DNA from: JAZDLO01 sp043801935
Lineage (GTDB): Bacteria > Actinomycetota > Thermoleophilia > RBG-16-64-13
Assembly (NCBI GenBank): GCA_043801935.1
Contig: JAZDLO010000235.1
Location: 1 to 63,860 of the forward strand
Reading direction: 5' to 3'
Length of the DNA: 63,860 bases
The notes below the pieces were generated by a model. It was not told the DNA's origin. It did not search any database and saw only the letters and a list, made by a program, of their open reading frames with translations. Within the stretch, counting starts at the first letter, position 1. Each line of letters opens with the position of its first letter. A program made the position numbers and the translations under genes. Shown here piece after piece: positions 40,452 through 48,390 of this stretch.

Positions 40452-41518
40452 TGGCGGAGGCTTCGGCCTTGAGTGGCGTCGACCAGGCGATGCGCGTGGT
40501 CCTTCCACGGACGGACGCAGAGGTCGCCGGAGCCATCCTGATGGATCTCCTGGGGCCGTTCGAGCAGCAGTGGGTGGCCGGCACCAACGGTGCGGCCGGT
40601 ATCCCGGCTGCCGGCGGGCCAACGGCCGACAGAGCAGGCGAGATGGTCGCCCTGGTGTTCTACCGGGCCCCTGATGTCCGGTCGGTCGCCGGCCAGGCAT
40701 GGGCTCTCGACGAGATCCTGGCTGCGCTGCCGGCGGCTATGCGCGATTCGGGACGCGTGTGGCTGGAGACGTACGACGTGTCTCGAGACTGGGTGGAGGG
40801 CTGGAAAGACCATTTCCGGCCCATCGTGATCGGCGACGTGCGCCTCCGGCCGCCGTGGGAACCGCCTCTCGGCCCCACGGGGACCGGGAGCTTGGCACGG
40901 CACGAGGGCGTCGCGGCGGCCGAGCCGGGCGCGCGTGAGCCGTTGGTGCCGGTCGACGTGGTCATCAACCCCGGTCTCGGCTTCGGCACCGGCCTGCATC
41001 CCACCACCCGCGGCACCTTGCAGCTGCTGCAGGAGGGCGCCGGACGACCCCGGGGCCCACTGGTGGACGCCGGCACCGGGTCGGGAGTGCTCGCCATCGC
41101 TGCCGCCAAACTGGGCTGGAAGCCCGTCATCGCGTTCGACAATGATCCCGCCGCTCTGCGGTCGGCCCGGGAGAACATCGAGCGCAACGGGGTCGAGGAG
41201 ATGGTACGGGTGCGTGAGGCCGATGTGGCCGGCGCCTCCCCCGACTGGTTCTCAGGGGCGACTGTGGCGGCCAACATGACCCTGGAGTCGGTCACGGCTC
41301 TCGTTCGGAAGTTGGCCACTGGGTCCGCGGCCTTCCCCGGATGCGCCTCGGTCACTGCCAGGGTCGGACGGCTGGTGGTCTCGGGCATCCTCGCGGGCGA
41401 GCAGGAAAGAGAGCTCGTGCGCGTCGCCCGGCGGTGCAGCTTTGCACCGGGACTACGCATAGCCGAGGCCGAGTGGGTGAGCCTGGAACTGCTCCCGACC
41501 TCCTCGCCTCAGGGATAG
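40451..41518 (+). CDS. prmA: Ribosomal protein uL11 methyltransferase
   Basis: A 355-aa class I SAM methyltransferase. An N-terminal L11-recognition domain (about 1-130) is followed by the AdoMet fold with the PrmA signature GLGFGTGLHPTT and DAGTGSGVLAIAAAKLG. It trimethylates lysines of ribosomal protein L11. The usual NPPY-type motif is replaced by AANMTLES (methyltransferase motif IV). The ATG overlaps the dnaJ stop by one base. Loops rich in Gly/Ala (around residues 55 and 150) make it longer than the E. coli protein. Some PrmA-like proteins methylate other targets. Confidence 0.88.
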   Translation: MAEASALSGVDQAMRVVLPRTDAEVAGAILMDLLGPFEQQWVAGTNGAAGIPAAGGPTADRAGEMVALVFYRAPDVRSVAGQAWALDEILAALPAAMRDSGRVWLETYDVSRDWVEGWKDHFRPIVIGDVRLRPPWEPPLGPTGTGSLARHEGVAAAEPGAREPLVPVDVVINPGLGFGTGLHPTTRGTLQLLQEGAGRPRGPLVDAGTGSGVLAIAAAKLGWKPVIAFDNDPAALRSARENIERNGVEEMVRVREADVAGASPDWFSGATVAANMTLESVTALVRKLATGSAAFPGCASVTARVGRLVVSGILAGEQERELVRVARRCSFAPGLRIAEAEWVSLELLPTSSPQG

Positions 41519-41523
41519 GATAG

Positions 41524-43341
41524 ATGGCCCGGCACCGCAAGGGGCGCAGCCACTCGGAGCGGCGCCGGGCGACACTGGTGAGGGCCGGTCTCATCCCGGC
41601 TGGCGATCCCACCGGGCGGTCTTCCAGCGTCGCCGGAGTGATCGTGCGCAAGGGCAAGAGTCTTGAGGTGGAGCCCTTGTTCCAGCCCGGCCCGGCGCTG
41701 CCGGTGGAGCGTGGTCCGATCCGGCCCCAGCCCGGTGATCTGGTGCTGTTCACCTTCTCCTACGGCTTCAAGGCGCGCATAGTCCGACCTTTGGGCAAGA
41801 GCAACGTGCTGCCCGACGTCATGGAGGCTCTACTCGTTGACCATCTGGTCCAGCGGGGGTTCAGTCCCGAGGTGCTGGCCGAGGCGGCGCGAGCGGCCGC
41901 ACTTCAAGCGCGACCTGACTCCGATCGGACCGATCTGCGTGCCCTGTACACCTTCACGGTGGATCCGACAATGGCCCAAGATTTTGACGACGCTCTGTCC
42001 TTCGAGCGGACCGCGGAGGGGACCACCGTGTACGTGCACATCGCCGACGTCTCGTACTTCGTGGGCGAGGGGAAGGCTCTCGATCGGGAGGCCTTGCGGC
42101 GCGGGAACTCGGTGTATGTGGCGAGCGGGGTGGAGCCCATGCTGCCACCGATGCTCTCATCGGGGGTCTGCTCTCTCCGACCGGACGAAGACCGCAAGGC
42201 GGTCACCGTGGAGATGGAGGTGGACGACCGCGGACGCGTGCTCCAGACCCGTTTCTACCGGTCACTGATCCGGAGCGCGAAACGGCTCGACTACGAACAG
42301 CTGGAGCGCGTGTTCCGGGGAAAGGAGGCGGTGGATGCAGAGCTTGCCGAGCCTCTCGAGTGGGGCAGGGTGCTGGCTCAGCGGCTCAGGAAGATAAGGC
42401 ACGAACGGGGCAGCCTGCGGATCGACACCCCCGAGCCCGAGTTCGAGTGGGACGAGGCCGGTCAGGTGATCGGGGCCGATCCCAGTGAGGAATTGGAGAG
42501 CCACTGGTTCATCGAGAGCTACATGGTCCTGGCCAACGAGCAGGTGGCTTCGTTCCTGGAGCGCGAGCACGTGCCCACGGTATTCCGGGTGCACGACCTG
42601 CCCGACCCGTTCCATGTCGACCACCTGCTCGACATCCTTTCCAGCCTCGGTCTACCCACGCCCGTTTTCGACCCGATGATGGCGACTCCCCCGGATATCC
42701 GCCGTGTCACTCGCGAGACCGCCGAGTGGGTCGATCGCTATACACCGGCTGGTCGGGGCAAGGCCGCCCTGGTGCAACAGGTGCTGAGGGCCCAGGCCCG
42801 GGCGGTCTACCAGACGGCCAACATCGGCCATTTCGGGCTGGCGTCTCCGACCTACTGCCACTTCACGTCGCCCATCCGGCGCTATCCCGACCTGCTGGTG
42901 CACCGGGGTCTGCTTGGGCGACTGGGTCTGGGCCCGGCGCCCATCACGTCGATGCTGCCGGACTGGGCAGAGCATTGCTCGCGCACCGAGCGCGAGGCCG
43001 CCAAAGTGGAACACAAGGCAGATGACATCGTGCTGGCCCATCTGCTCAAGCGACGTCTGGACGAGAAGGGCTGGCGTGAGAGCGTCTTCGAGGGCCAGGT
43101 GCTCAGTCTGACCCGGCGGGGGATGTTCATCCTCTTCGAGCGCCTGTTCCAGGGTTATCTGTCGGTGAGCGAGCTCCCCCGGGACCAGTATCGCCTCAAC
43201 GAGTTGGAGACCGCTTTGGAAGCACGAAGGTCTGGCACAACATACAGGGTTGCTGATATTGTAAAAATAAGGGTACAGCTGGTGGATGAGACACGGGGTA
43301 GGATCGACCTGACTTTGGCGGAGGAAGAACTTGAATCCTGA
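41524..43341 (+). CDS. rnr: Ribonuclease R family 3'-5' exoribonuclease
   Basis: A 605-aa RNB-family hydrolytic exonuclease. The catalytic motif TVDPTMAQDFDDALSF carries the Asp cluster; HIADVSYFV, LRRGNSVY and HFTSPIRRYPDLLVH are standard RNB elements. The N-terminal cold-shock domains are short and an S1-like domain lies at the C-terminus, so it is smaller than E. coli RNase R (~800 aa). It degrades structured RNA and, with SmpB-tmRNA, stalled messages. That link is supported by smpB and ssrA just downstream. The stop lies 11 bp inside the cytochrome gene. Confidence 0.92.
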   Translation: MARHRKGRSHSERRRATLVRAGLIPAGDPTGRSSSVAGVIVRKGKSLEVEPLFQPGPALPVERGPIRPQPGDLVLFTFSYGFKARIVRPLGKSNVLPDVMEALLVDHLVQRGFSPEVLAEAARAAALQARPDSDRTDLRALYTFTVDPTMAQDFDDALSFERTAEGTTVYVHIADVSYFVGEGKALDREALRRGNSVYVASGVEPMLPPMLSSGVCSLRPDEDRKAVTVEMEVDDRGRVLQTRFYRSLIRSAKRLDYEQLERVFRGKEAVDAELAEPLEWGRVLAQRLRKIRHERGSLRIDTPEPEFEWDEAGQVIGADPSEELESHWFIESYMVLANEQVASFLEREHVPTVFRVHDLPDPFHVDHLLDILSSLGLPTPVFDPMMATPPDIRRVTRETAEWVDRYTPAGRGKAALVQQVLRAQARAVYQTANIGHFGLASPTYCHFTSPIRRYPDLLVHRGLLGRLGLGPAPITSMLPDWAEHCSRTEREAAKVEHKADDIVLAHLLKRRLDEKGWRESVFEGQVLSLTRRGMFILFERLFQGYLSVSELPRDQYRLNELETALEARRSGTTYRVADIVKIRVQLVDETRGRIDLTLAEEELES

Positions 43342-44413
43342 GGAGCCCGATCGAGAAGACGTCGCTGAACCGTCCGAGACGTCCGAGACGGTAGAGACGC
43401 CCCCGGCCACGCCACCGGAGGGCGACGGTGTTCCTTCGGGCGGCCGAAAGCCCCGGAAGAAGCGCCGCCGCAGGACCGTTCTCATCATCGTCGGCGCGGT
43501 ATTCGTGGTAGTGTTCGTCGCCTCATTCATTACCGCCGAGGCAATGAGCACCAACTCTTCCTGTAACAGTTGTCACGAGATGAACCCTTACTATGACAGC
43601 TGGAGCGCCTCGGTCCACAACGGCGCCGACTGTGTCGATTGTCACATCCCGCCCGGGTTCCCCAATTTCGTGAAGGCGAAGATCTTGTCTTTCGAGGAGC
43701 TTTGGGTTCATCTCACGGGCCAGCACTTGCCGCCGTTCGCGGTCACGCGCGAGCTGCCCCGGAGTAACTGTCTTGAGTGCCACACAGACGGAGGGGGGCA
43801 GACGGTGGGCACCACCACCTTCCCACACTCCGCCCATGCAGCGGTGCTGTGTGTCGACTGCCACGTACGCGAGGTCCATCGCACGGTTCACCCGCCGTAC
43901 TTCGTCAAACCCATGCTCATGGCCCGATGCCTCGAGTGTCACGACAGCCGGATCGGGTCGCCGCCCAGCGAGTGCAGTACGTGTCACGAGCCGCCGCACG
44001 AAGCGCGCGGAGAGTGCGGCGGCTGCCACGGAAACAACAGCTTCTCGCAGATGACACCGGCGGATCATCCTCTGCCGCTGTCCGGCGGCCATATCGGTGT
44101 GCCCTGCGCGGACTGCCACGTGGCCAGGGCCGGCGTCGAGCTCATCCCGGGCACCTCTTTGGCAAAGCCGCCGGGGATCACCTGCGTCTCCTGCCACGAG
44201 GAGCAGCACCAGGGGCTGACCGACTGCGCTCAGTGTCACACCCTGGAGGGCTTCTCAGCTGCGAAAGCAAGCTTCCAGCATCCGCAGATAGGGCAGCACG
44301 TGCCGACGGGAACACGCATCCTCACCTGCCAGAGCTGCCACCCGTCCTCTGACTACGGGCAGTCGGACTGCACGAACTGTCACGAGGATGGGCCGCCAAG
44401 CGCGGGAGAATAG
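43331..44413 (+). CDS. Membrane-anchored 12-heme NapC/NirT-type cytochrome c
   Basis: A 360-aa protein with a charged, Pro/Glu-rich N-terminus and one membrane helix (about residues 49-71). Its outside part contains twelve CxxCH motifs (CNSCH, CVDCH, CLECH, CVDCH, CLECH, CSTCH, CGGCH, CADCH, CVSCH, CAQCH, CQSCH, CTNCH). The first part (SCNSCHEMNPYYDSWSAS) matches NapC/NirT tetraheme quinol dehydrogenases; the remaining hemes resemble extended multiheme proteins of anaerobic respiration or extracellular electron transfer. It would take electrons from menaquinol. TTG start with GGAGGAAG, overlapping rnr by 11 bp. No cytochrome c maturation genes are in the window. Confidence 0.93.
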   Translation: MNPEEPDREDVAEPSETSETVETPPATPPEGDGVPSGGRKPRKKRRRRTVLIIVGAVFVVVFVASFITAEAMSTNSSCNSCHEMNPYYDSWSASVHNGADCVDCHIPPGFPNFVKAKILSFEELWVHLTGQHLPPFAVTRELPRSNCLECHTDGGGQTVGTTTFPHSAHAAVLCVDCHVREVHRTVHPPYFVKPMLMARCLECHDSRIGSPPSECSTCHEPPHEARGECGGCHGNNSFSQMTPADHPLPLSGGHIGVPCADCHVARAGVELIPGTSLAKPPGITCVSCHEEQHQGLTDCAQCHTLEGFSAAKASFQHPQIGQHVPTGTRILTCQSCHPSSDYGQSDCTNCHEDGPPSAGE

Positions 44414-44494
44414 CGGCCTCCCATAGGCGCCTCGCTTCCCGGGCTGAGACTCACCGGCCGGGGTGCCGCGCGGGCGGGTCCAGAGGAGCATGCT

Positions 44495-44503
44495 TGCTAT
44501 ACT
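44495..44503 (+). promoter_or_regulatory. Extended -10 promoter of smpB
   Basis: TGCTATACT, an extended -10 element, ends 9 bp before the smpB ATG with no Shine-Dalgarno between, so the transcript likely begins only a few bases before the start codon. Confidence 0.6.
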
Positions 44504-44512
44504 CCCGCAACC

Positions 44513-44980
44513 ATGAGACCCACCGGCATCAAGCTCATCGCGCAGAATAAGAAGGCCTACCACGACTACCACGTCGAGGAGACGTTGGAGGCCGGCATCG
44601 CCCTCACCGGCACCGAGGTCAAGTCCCTGCGGGCCGGCCGGGTGAACCTGCGCGACAGCTACGCTGCTATCGAGAAGGGCGAGCTCTTTCTCATCGGCTC
44701 TCACATCAGCCCCTACGAGCAAGGCAACATCTTCAATCACGATCCCCTGCGCCCGCGCAAGCTACTGGTGCACGCCCGGGAGCTGCGCCGCCTGTACGGC
44801 AAGGTGCAGGTAGCCGGGTACACTTTGGTGCCCACCAAGCTGTACTTCAAGGATGGCCGGGTGAAGGTGGAGATCGGTCTGGCCAAGGGCAAGACCACCT
44901 ACGACAAGCGCCAGACTTTGGCCAAGAAAGAGGCTCAACGCGATATGGAGAGGGCCTTCCGCTCCCGCGACAGGGAGTAG
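44513..44980 (+). CDS. smpB: SsrA-binding protein SmpB
   Basis: A 155-aa SmpB, the protein partner that brings tmRNA to stalled ribosomes. Seen: NKKAYHDYHVEETLEAGI, LTGTEVKSLRAGRVNL, the HISPYEQGNIFNHDP loop and the lysine-rich C-terminal tail (KGKTTYDKRQ, AKKEAQRDMERA). The tmRNA gene lies 96 bp downstream. An extended -10 box sits 9 bp upstream of the ATG. The stop codon lies in an 8-bp hairpin. Confidence 0.96.
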   Translation: MRPTGIKLIAQNKKAYHDYHVEETLEAGIALTGTEVKSLRAGRVNLRDSYAAIEKGELFLIGSHISPYEQGNIFNHDPLRPRKLLVHARELRRLYGKVQVAGYTLVPTKLYFKDGRVKVEIGLAKGKTTYDKRQTLAKKEAQRDMERAFRSRDRE

Positions 44981-44990
44981 TCACTCCCTG
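44971..44990 (+). terminator. Hairpin overlapping the smpB stop
   Basis: Inverted repeat CAGGGAGT / ACTCCCTG with an AGTC loop spanning the smpB TAG. No T-run follows, so it may stabilise the transcript end or be only a partial terminator before tmRNA. Confidence 0.4.
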
Positions 44991-45021
44991 CCGCAGCCCG
45001 GCCGGGCGAGGACCCATGCTG

Positions 45022-45027
45022 TATACT
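45022..45027 (+). promoter_or_regulatory. -10 box upstream of tmRNA
   Basis: TATACT about 50 bp before the mature 5' end of tmRNA, which would give a precursor with a ~43-nt leader to be removed by RNase P. No good -35 box is seen, so it is a weak prediction. Confidence 0.4.
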
Positions 45028-45076
45028 TGCATAGCTCAGTCAGCGCGGTTTCAGGAGCCGCATGTCTGGGTCTCGT

Positions 45077-45439
45077 GGGGGCGTCATGGTTTCGACGGGG
45101 CTCATGTCTGAGCTTAGGTAGCGAGCCGAGATCCCAGCCGTTCTCGTTAAACAGGCTGGAAAACACAATTGCCAAACCTGAATTGGCTCTGGCCGCTTAG
45201 TCTGACTAAGACTTAAGCGCCTGTCGCGCCTCCCGTGCCTGCCGGGGAGGGTCGTGGCATAAACCAGGCGGGCTCACTCTCGGCGAGTGCCGCCGGCGTC
45301 GAGGGAACATGAAGGTGGCTGGTCAAGCGCACCCTGCTCCTACGGGGGCGTGCGGCGAGAAACATAGTAGGGGCTACGCTCGTAGACACCTGGGCCAGAC
45401 GGGTTTCGGACGGGGGTTCGATTCCCCCCGCCTCCACCA
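45077..45439 (+). ncRNA. ssrA: Transfer-messenger RNA
   Basis: A one-piece tmRNA of 363 nt. The 5' GGGGGCG pairs with the 3' CGCCTCC before the encoded ACCA to form the acceptor stem. GGTTTCGACGGGG is the D-arm hallmark and GGGGGTTCGATTCCCCC is the T arm. The tag reading frame is GCC AAA CCT GAA TTG GCT CTG GCC GCT TAG (45171-45200), i.e. AKPELALAA; this resume codon is inferred from the A at -4 and the frame that ends in ALAA. It releases stalled ribosomes together with SmpB encoded just upstream. Confidence 0.95.
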
Positions 45440-45559
45440 ACCTCTCGGGACTACCCGATCTTAGGGTGATGAACCCCTTCCTCCCGCACGCCTTGCCACC
45501 ATTGTGCACATGAGCACATCATCGCCTTTCGTGCGAGTATTCTACCTTATGAGCGCTTA

Positions 45560-45588
45560 TTGCACTCTGCGCGCAATCATCGTATACT
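45560..45588 (+). promoter_or_regulatory. Strong sigma-A-type promoter of the surface protein/sortase locus
   Basis: TTGCAC and TATACT separated by exactly 17 bp, in a stretch that is less GC-rich than its surroundings. It predicts a transcript start near 45595 and a 5' leader of about 195 nt before the ATG at 45790. Confidence 0.75.
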
Positions 45589-45599
45589 CACGATGGATA

Positions 45600-45754
45600 G
45601 TCTCGCGGTATTTGCGTTGGATCATGCGAAGAAGCGAGACCGGGGTGCGATGACCTCATAGGACCAGTATCGGTTGCCGGGAGTGCGTGACACTCCAGTC
45701 CTCTGAGAGAGCAAGTGGTGAGACCGACCCGGATGCCCGACACGTCTGTCGGGC
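45600..45754 (+). promoter_or_regulatory. Hairpin-rich 5' leader, possible regulatory RNA
   Basis: Three hairpins lie in the ~195-nt leader. The first (45600-45640) has an outer stem GTCTCGC / GCGAGAC and an inner stem TTTGCGT / ATGCGAA with a TGGATC loop. The second (45680-45696) is GGAGTG / CACTCC. The third (45735-45754) is a perfect GCCCGACA / TGTCGGGC with a CGTC loop, 35 nt before the start codon. I compared it with cyclic-di-GMP, cobalamin and SAM riboswitch cores and saw no match. There is no T-run after any stem, so control, if any, would be at translation or RNA stability. Confidence 0.45.
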
Positions 45755-45789
45755 CTATATGGGACGGAACGCTCTCAAGGAGGGGCAGC

Positions 45790-47406
45790 ATGAAACTGAA
45801 GACGCCTCGACGGATCGGTCTTGGCTCCGCATTTGCAGTCGCGACTCTGGTCGTGGTCGTCCTTTCCGCCTCCCTGGCGTTGGCGGACAAGCCGACACAG
45901 TTGGAGATAAACAAGGTCCTGATCGCGGGCACCAGCGACTACGACGAGCAGGAGTTCTCGGTACAAGTTCAAGGACTTGGAGAACTGGTCTACGACCAGA
46001 TTCACACCTTCGGGTCAAACAAGAAGATCACTCTTGACTTGCTTCCGGGCGAGTACACGATCACCGAGGTCGACATTCCCTCGGATATCCAGAGTAGCCA
46101 CAGTAGCGGTCAACAAGTCACAGTGACCGAGGCAGAAAAGGCCACCGTCACGGTGACCAATACGTACATTGAGACCGAGAGAGAAGGCATCGAGGACTGG
46201 GCCGGCAACGGCGGCGAGAACAACTGCCAGTACGGTGGCTACTATCACTGGATCCTGACCGCCGGAGGAGGCGGCAGCACGGGATTCGAGGTCCTCTCGG
46301 CTGAACTTACGGTCCACTACAAGGGAGTCGCGGAGACGACCGTCACACAAGGCGAACGCCGGAGCGGCACGGGCAAGGGTGCCATGCACTTCGACGTTCA
46401 TGGCGCGCCAGGGGAAGTCCTGAGCGCCTCTGCGACATACCGGTATATCGGCACGCCTGGCAACCTCGTTCTGACCATCAGCGACGCGACCTGCGACCTG
46501 GCGGAGACGGGTTCACTTCAGATCACCAAGGAGATCGTCGACGCACCTGACGCCACCTGGACCCCCGCGGACTTCTCGATCTCGGTGACGGGCCCATCGC
46601 CGGCGAAGACGGTCGTGCACTCCGGGGCGTTCCCGGCCGGCGGGGTGATCACCATCAACGATCTCGATCCAGGCACCTACACGATTACCGAATCCGACCC
46701 GGGCGCCAACTGGATCGTGACTGGCTCCGGGGACGTCAGCGTGGTCGTCCGCCAGACTACCGGCGTCACCATCACCAACACCTGGACGGAGGATGAGGAC
46801 GAGATCCTCGGCTCTCTGGTGGTCACCAAGTCGATGGTGAACCCGCCCAACGGTACTCCCGTCACCCAGTTCTCGGTACAGGTGACCGGCCCCGGCGGCT
46901 ACGACGTCACCCGGTCGTTCTTGGGCAACGGAACGGCCACGTTTGACGATCTTGCCCTTGGCGTATACACCGTGGCTGAGATCGCCGCGGGCGGTGACTA
47001 CACGGTGGGCTACTCTCTGGACGACCAGATCACCTTGACCCCGACCGACCCTGACGGCGCCATCACCATCACCAACACCTGGTCCACGACTAGTAGAAGC
47101 CTGTCCCCGGACACCACGGAACCGACCGACACCACAGAGAGCTCCGATACCACTGCGTCGACGGATCTGCCCGCGACGACCGAGCCCACCGACGTCGAGG
47201 TCGAGACCACCGAACCAACGGACTCGCCCACCACCTCGGTAAGCTCGGGCCCGGTGACCTCTACGCCCACCCCGAGCGGCATCCAAACGGGTGGCGGCGG
47301 GACCGCCGGCCTCGGAGTCGGGATCTGGGCTCTCATCGCCATGGCGAGTGTCCTGGGTATCGGTCTTTCGGCCTCCGCCGTTCGGCTGCGCCAGAAGGCG
47401 AAGTAA
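45790..47406 (+). CDS. Secreted, wall-anchored surface protein with CnaB/DUF5979-like repeats
   Basis: A 538-aa exported protein. The signal peptide (about residues 1-35) ends in SASLALA. Three related beta-sandwich modules of the SpaA/CnaB or DUF5979 kind follow (around 37-120, 238-335 and 340-435), each ending in VTNTY or ITNTW and each holding a LxPGxYTITE motif. Between the first two is a different domain of about 110 residues with two Cys. Then come a Thr/Ser/Pro/Glu linker and a C-terminal GIQTG motif, hydrophobic helix and RLRQKAK tail. That end looks like a sorting signal, though LPxTG is replaced. The next gene is a sortase. ATG 45790 has AAGGAGGGG. Confidence 0.82.
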   Translation: MKLKTPRRIGLGSAFAVATLVVVVLSASLALADKPTQLEINKVLIAGTSDYDEQEFSVQVQGLGELVYDQIHTFGSNKKITLDLLPGEYTITEVDIPSDIQSSHSSGQQVTVTEAEKATVTVTNTYIETEREGIEDWAGNGGENNCQYGGYYHWILTAGGGGSTGFEVLSAELTVHYKGVAETTVTQGERRSGTGKGAMHFDVHGAPGEVLSASATYRYIGTPGNLVLTISDATCDLAETGSLQITKEIVDAPDATWTPADFSISVTGPSPAKTVVHSGAFPAGGVITINDLDPGTYTITESDPGANWIVTGSGDVSVVVRQTTGVTITNTWTEDEDEILGSLVVTKSMVNPPNGTPVTQFSVQVTGPGGYDVTRSFLGNGTATFDDLALGVYTVAEIAAGGDYTVGYSLDDQITLTPTDPDGAITITNTWSTTSRSLSPDTTEPTDTTESSDTTASTDLPATTEPTDVEVETTEPTDSPTTSVSSGPVTSTPTPSGIQTGGGGTAGLGVGIWALIAMASVLGIGLSASAVRLRQKAK

Positions 47407-47428
47407 CTCTGTTGGAAAGCGGCCGCTC

Positions 47429-48127
47429 GTGACGACTAGACACGCCTACATGCAGATGCGGAGGCGCCGTGGTCCCCGATGGCCCGCGGCGCTCCTCCTC
47501 GCCGCGTCCTTGGTGATGGTCGTGACCGCGACCGCTCTGGCCACGAGTGAAGGCCAGGTTGTGAAGACCGCCTCCTCGGTGCCCTCTTCGACCAAGCAGA
47601 CATTGGGCGCCATGATCTCGCCCACTTCCTCTGCAACCGCCATCGCCACCAGCTTGTCGACAACGACCACCATCTACATCCACGCGATCCCCCACCCTGT
47701 TCGCATCGTCATTCCTGCCATCGAGGTCGATGCGACCACCATAGACGTGGGTCTCCTCGACGGCGGGGACATGGAGGTGCCTCCCTTCGGGAAGGCTGGA
47801 TGGTATGCATTGGGGCCGGCACCCGGAGCAGGCGGCCCCGCGGTTCTGGTCGCCCATGTGGACTCCACCAAGGGTCCGGACGTCTTTTACCGGCTGAAAG
47901 ATCTGAAGCCCGGGGATGAGATCCTCGTCTACGGTGAGGACGGCGATCTGGCGACGTTCGTCATGGACACGAAGGAGCAGCAACTCAAGAGTGAACTACC
48001 GGTCGAACGCATTTGGAGCGACACCTGGGAGCCGGTCATCCGTCTCATCACCTGTGGGGGTGAGTTTGACCGCGATTCTCGGCACTACCTATCCAACGTC
48101 ATTGTCTACGGGCACTTGACGAAGTAG
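47429..48127 (+). CDS. Class E/F-type sortase
   Basis: A 232-aa membrane-anchored transpeptidase. A basic start and one hydrophobic helix (about residues 18-38) are followed by a Thr/Ser linker and the sortase barrel. The catalytic His is in LVAHVDS (H143), Cys in LITCGGEF (C209) and Arg in DRDSRHY (R218). It should attach the upstream surface protein to the wall or link subunits. GTG 47429 is chosen because a GGAAAG site precedes it; ATG 47450 is an alternative without one. 22 bp separate it from the surface protein gene, so they form a two-gene unit. Confidence 0.87.
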   Translation: MTTRHAYMQMRRRRGPRWPAALLLAASLVMVVTATALATSEGQVVKTASSVPSSTKQTLGAMISPTSSATAIATSLSTTTTIYIHAIPHPVRIVIPAIEVDATTIDVGLLDGGDMEVPPFGKAGWYALGPAPGAGGPAVLVAHVDSTKGPDVFYRLKDLKPGDEILVYGEDGDLATFVMDTKEQQLKSELPVERIWSDTWEPVIRLITCGGEFDRDSRHYLSNVIVYGHLTK

Positions 48128-48151
48128 GGAAGTCATTGCCGGCAATCGGCC

Positions 48152-48219
48152 GGAGCCGCCGACAGCGCCGGGGGGTGGAGGCCCGGTGGATGCCCGGTGC
48201 GGGCCTGGTGCTCGGCTCC
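48152..48219 (+). terminator. Nested inverted repeats after the sortase gene
   Basis: Outer arms GGAGCCG / CGGCTCC enclose inner arms AGGCCCG / CGGGCCT. It lies between the sortase stop and the next promoter and most likely ends the sortase transcript; there is no T-run. Confidence 0.45.
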
Positions 48220-48222
48220 GCC

Positions 48223-48251
48223 TTGCTCTCATTTGGGTCAGGCCTTATACT
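48223..48251 (+). promoter_or_regulatory. Promoter of the riboswitch-controlled transporter gene
   Basis: TTGCTC and TATACT with 17-bp spacing. The predicted transcript start, near 48258, falls at the very edge of the riboswitch P1 strand, so either the start or the outermost P1 pairs are a few bases off. Confidence 0.6.
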
Positions 48252-48253
48252 GC

Positions 48254-48356
48254 GGCCTTGATCAGGCAGCCCCAGTGTGTGGACGTCGATGGCGCACGCG
48301 GGGTGTAGCCGGGCTTCGAGCAGCAGGCACGTGAGCTCTGCGGGACGTGAGGGTCC
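48254..48356 (+). promoter_or_regulatory. NiCo-type (czcD) riboswitch aptamer
   Basis: The leader fits a four-way-junction NiCo RNA. CAGGCA (48263-48268) is followed by stem P2 (48270-48303, CCCC plus GTGTGTG with a bulged A). Then comes the core GTAGCCGGGC (48305-48314) with a short P3 (GCT/AGC), then P4 (GCAGGC / GC-T-CTGC, 48323-48341), then GGGAC. P1 would be GGCCTT with AGGGTCC (48350-48356, U bulged). The CAGGCA, GCAGCCGGGC and GGGAC elements agree with the NiCo RNA as I remember it. The 3' half overlaps the terminator stem, so metal binding should allow read-through (ON switch). The downstream gene is a CDF exporter, the usual partner of this riboswitch. Confidence 0.7.
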
Positions 48357-48370
48357 TGCGGAGCTTTTTC
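48334..48370 (+). terminator. Intrinsic terminator of the riboswitch (attenuator)
   Basis: A 13-bp stem AGCTCTGCGGGAC / GTCCTGCGGAGCT (two G-U pairs), 6-nt loop, followed by TTTTC, only 20 bp before the transporter ATG. A terminator placed inside a leader and sharing bases with aptamer stems P1 and P4 is the mark of transcription attenuation. Confidence 0.85.
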
Positions 48371-48390
48371 TGCGTGTTTGGGGGTCAGTC

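Noticed and set aside
45595..45789. Known riboswitch (cyclic-di-GMP, cobalamin, SAM) in the surface protein leader
   Set aside because: The conserved cores of these classes are absent; only generic hairpins are seen.
45715..45789. Earlier GTG start for the surface protein
   Set aside because: It would add 25 residues before the signal peptide and translate the leader hairpin; ATG 45790 has a strong site.
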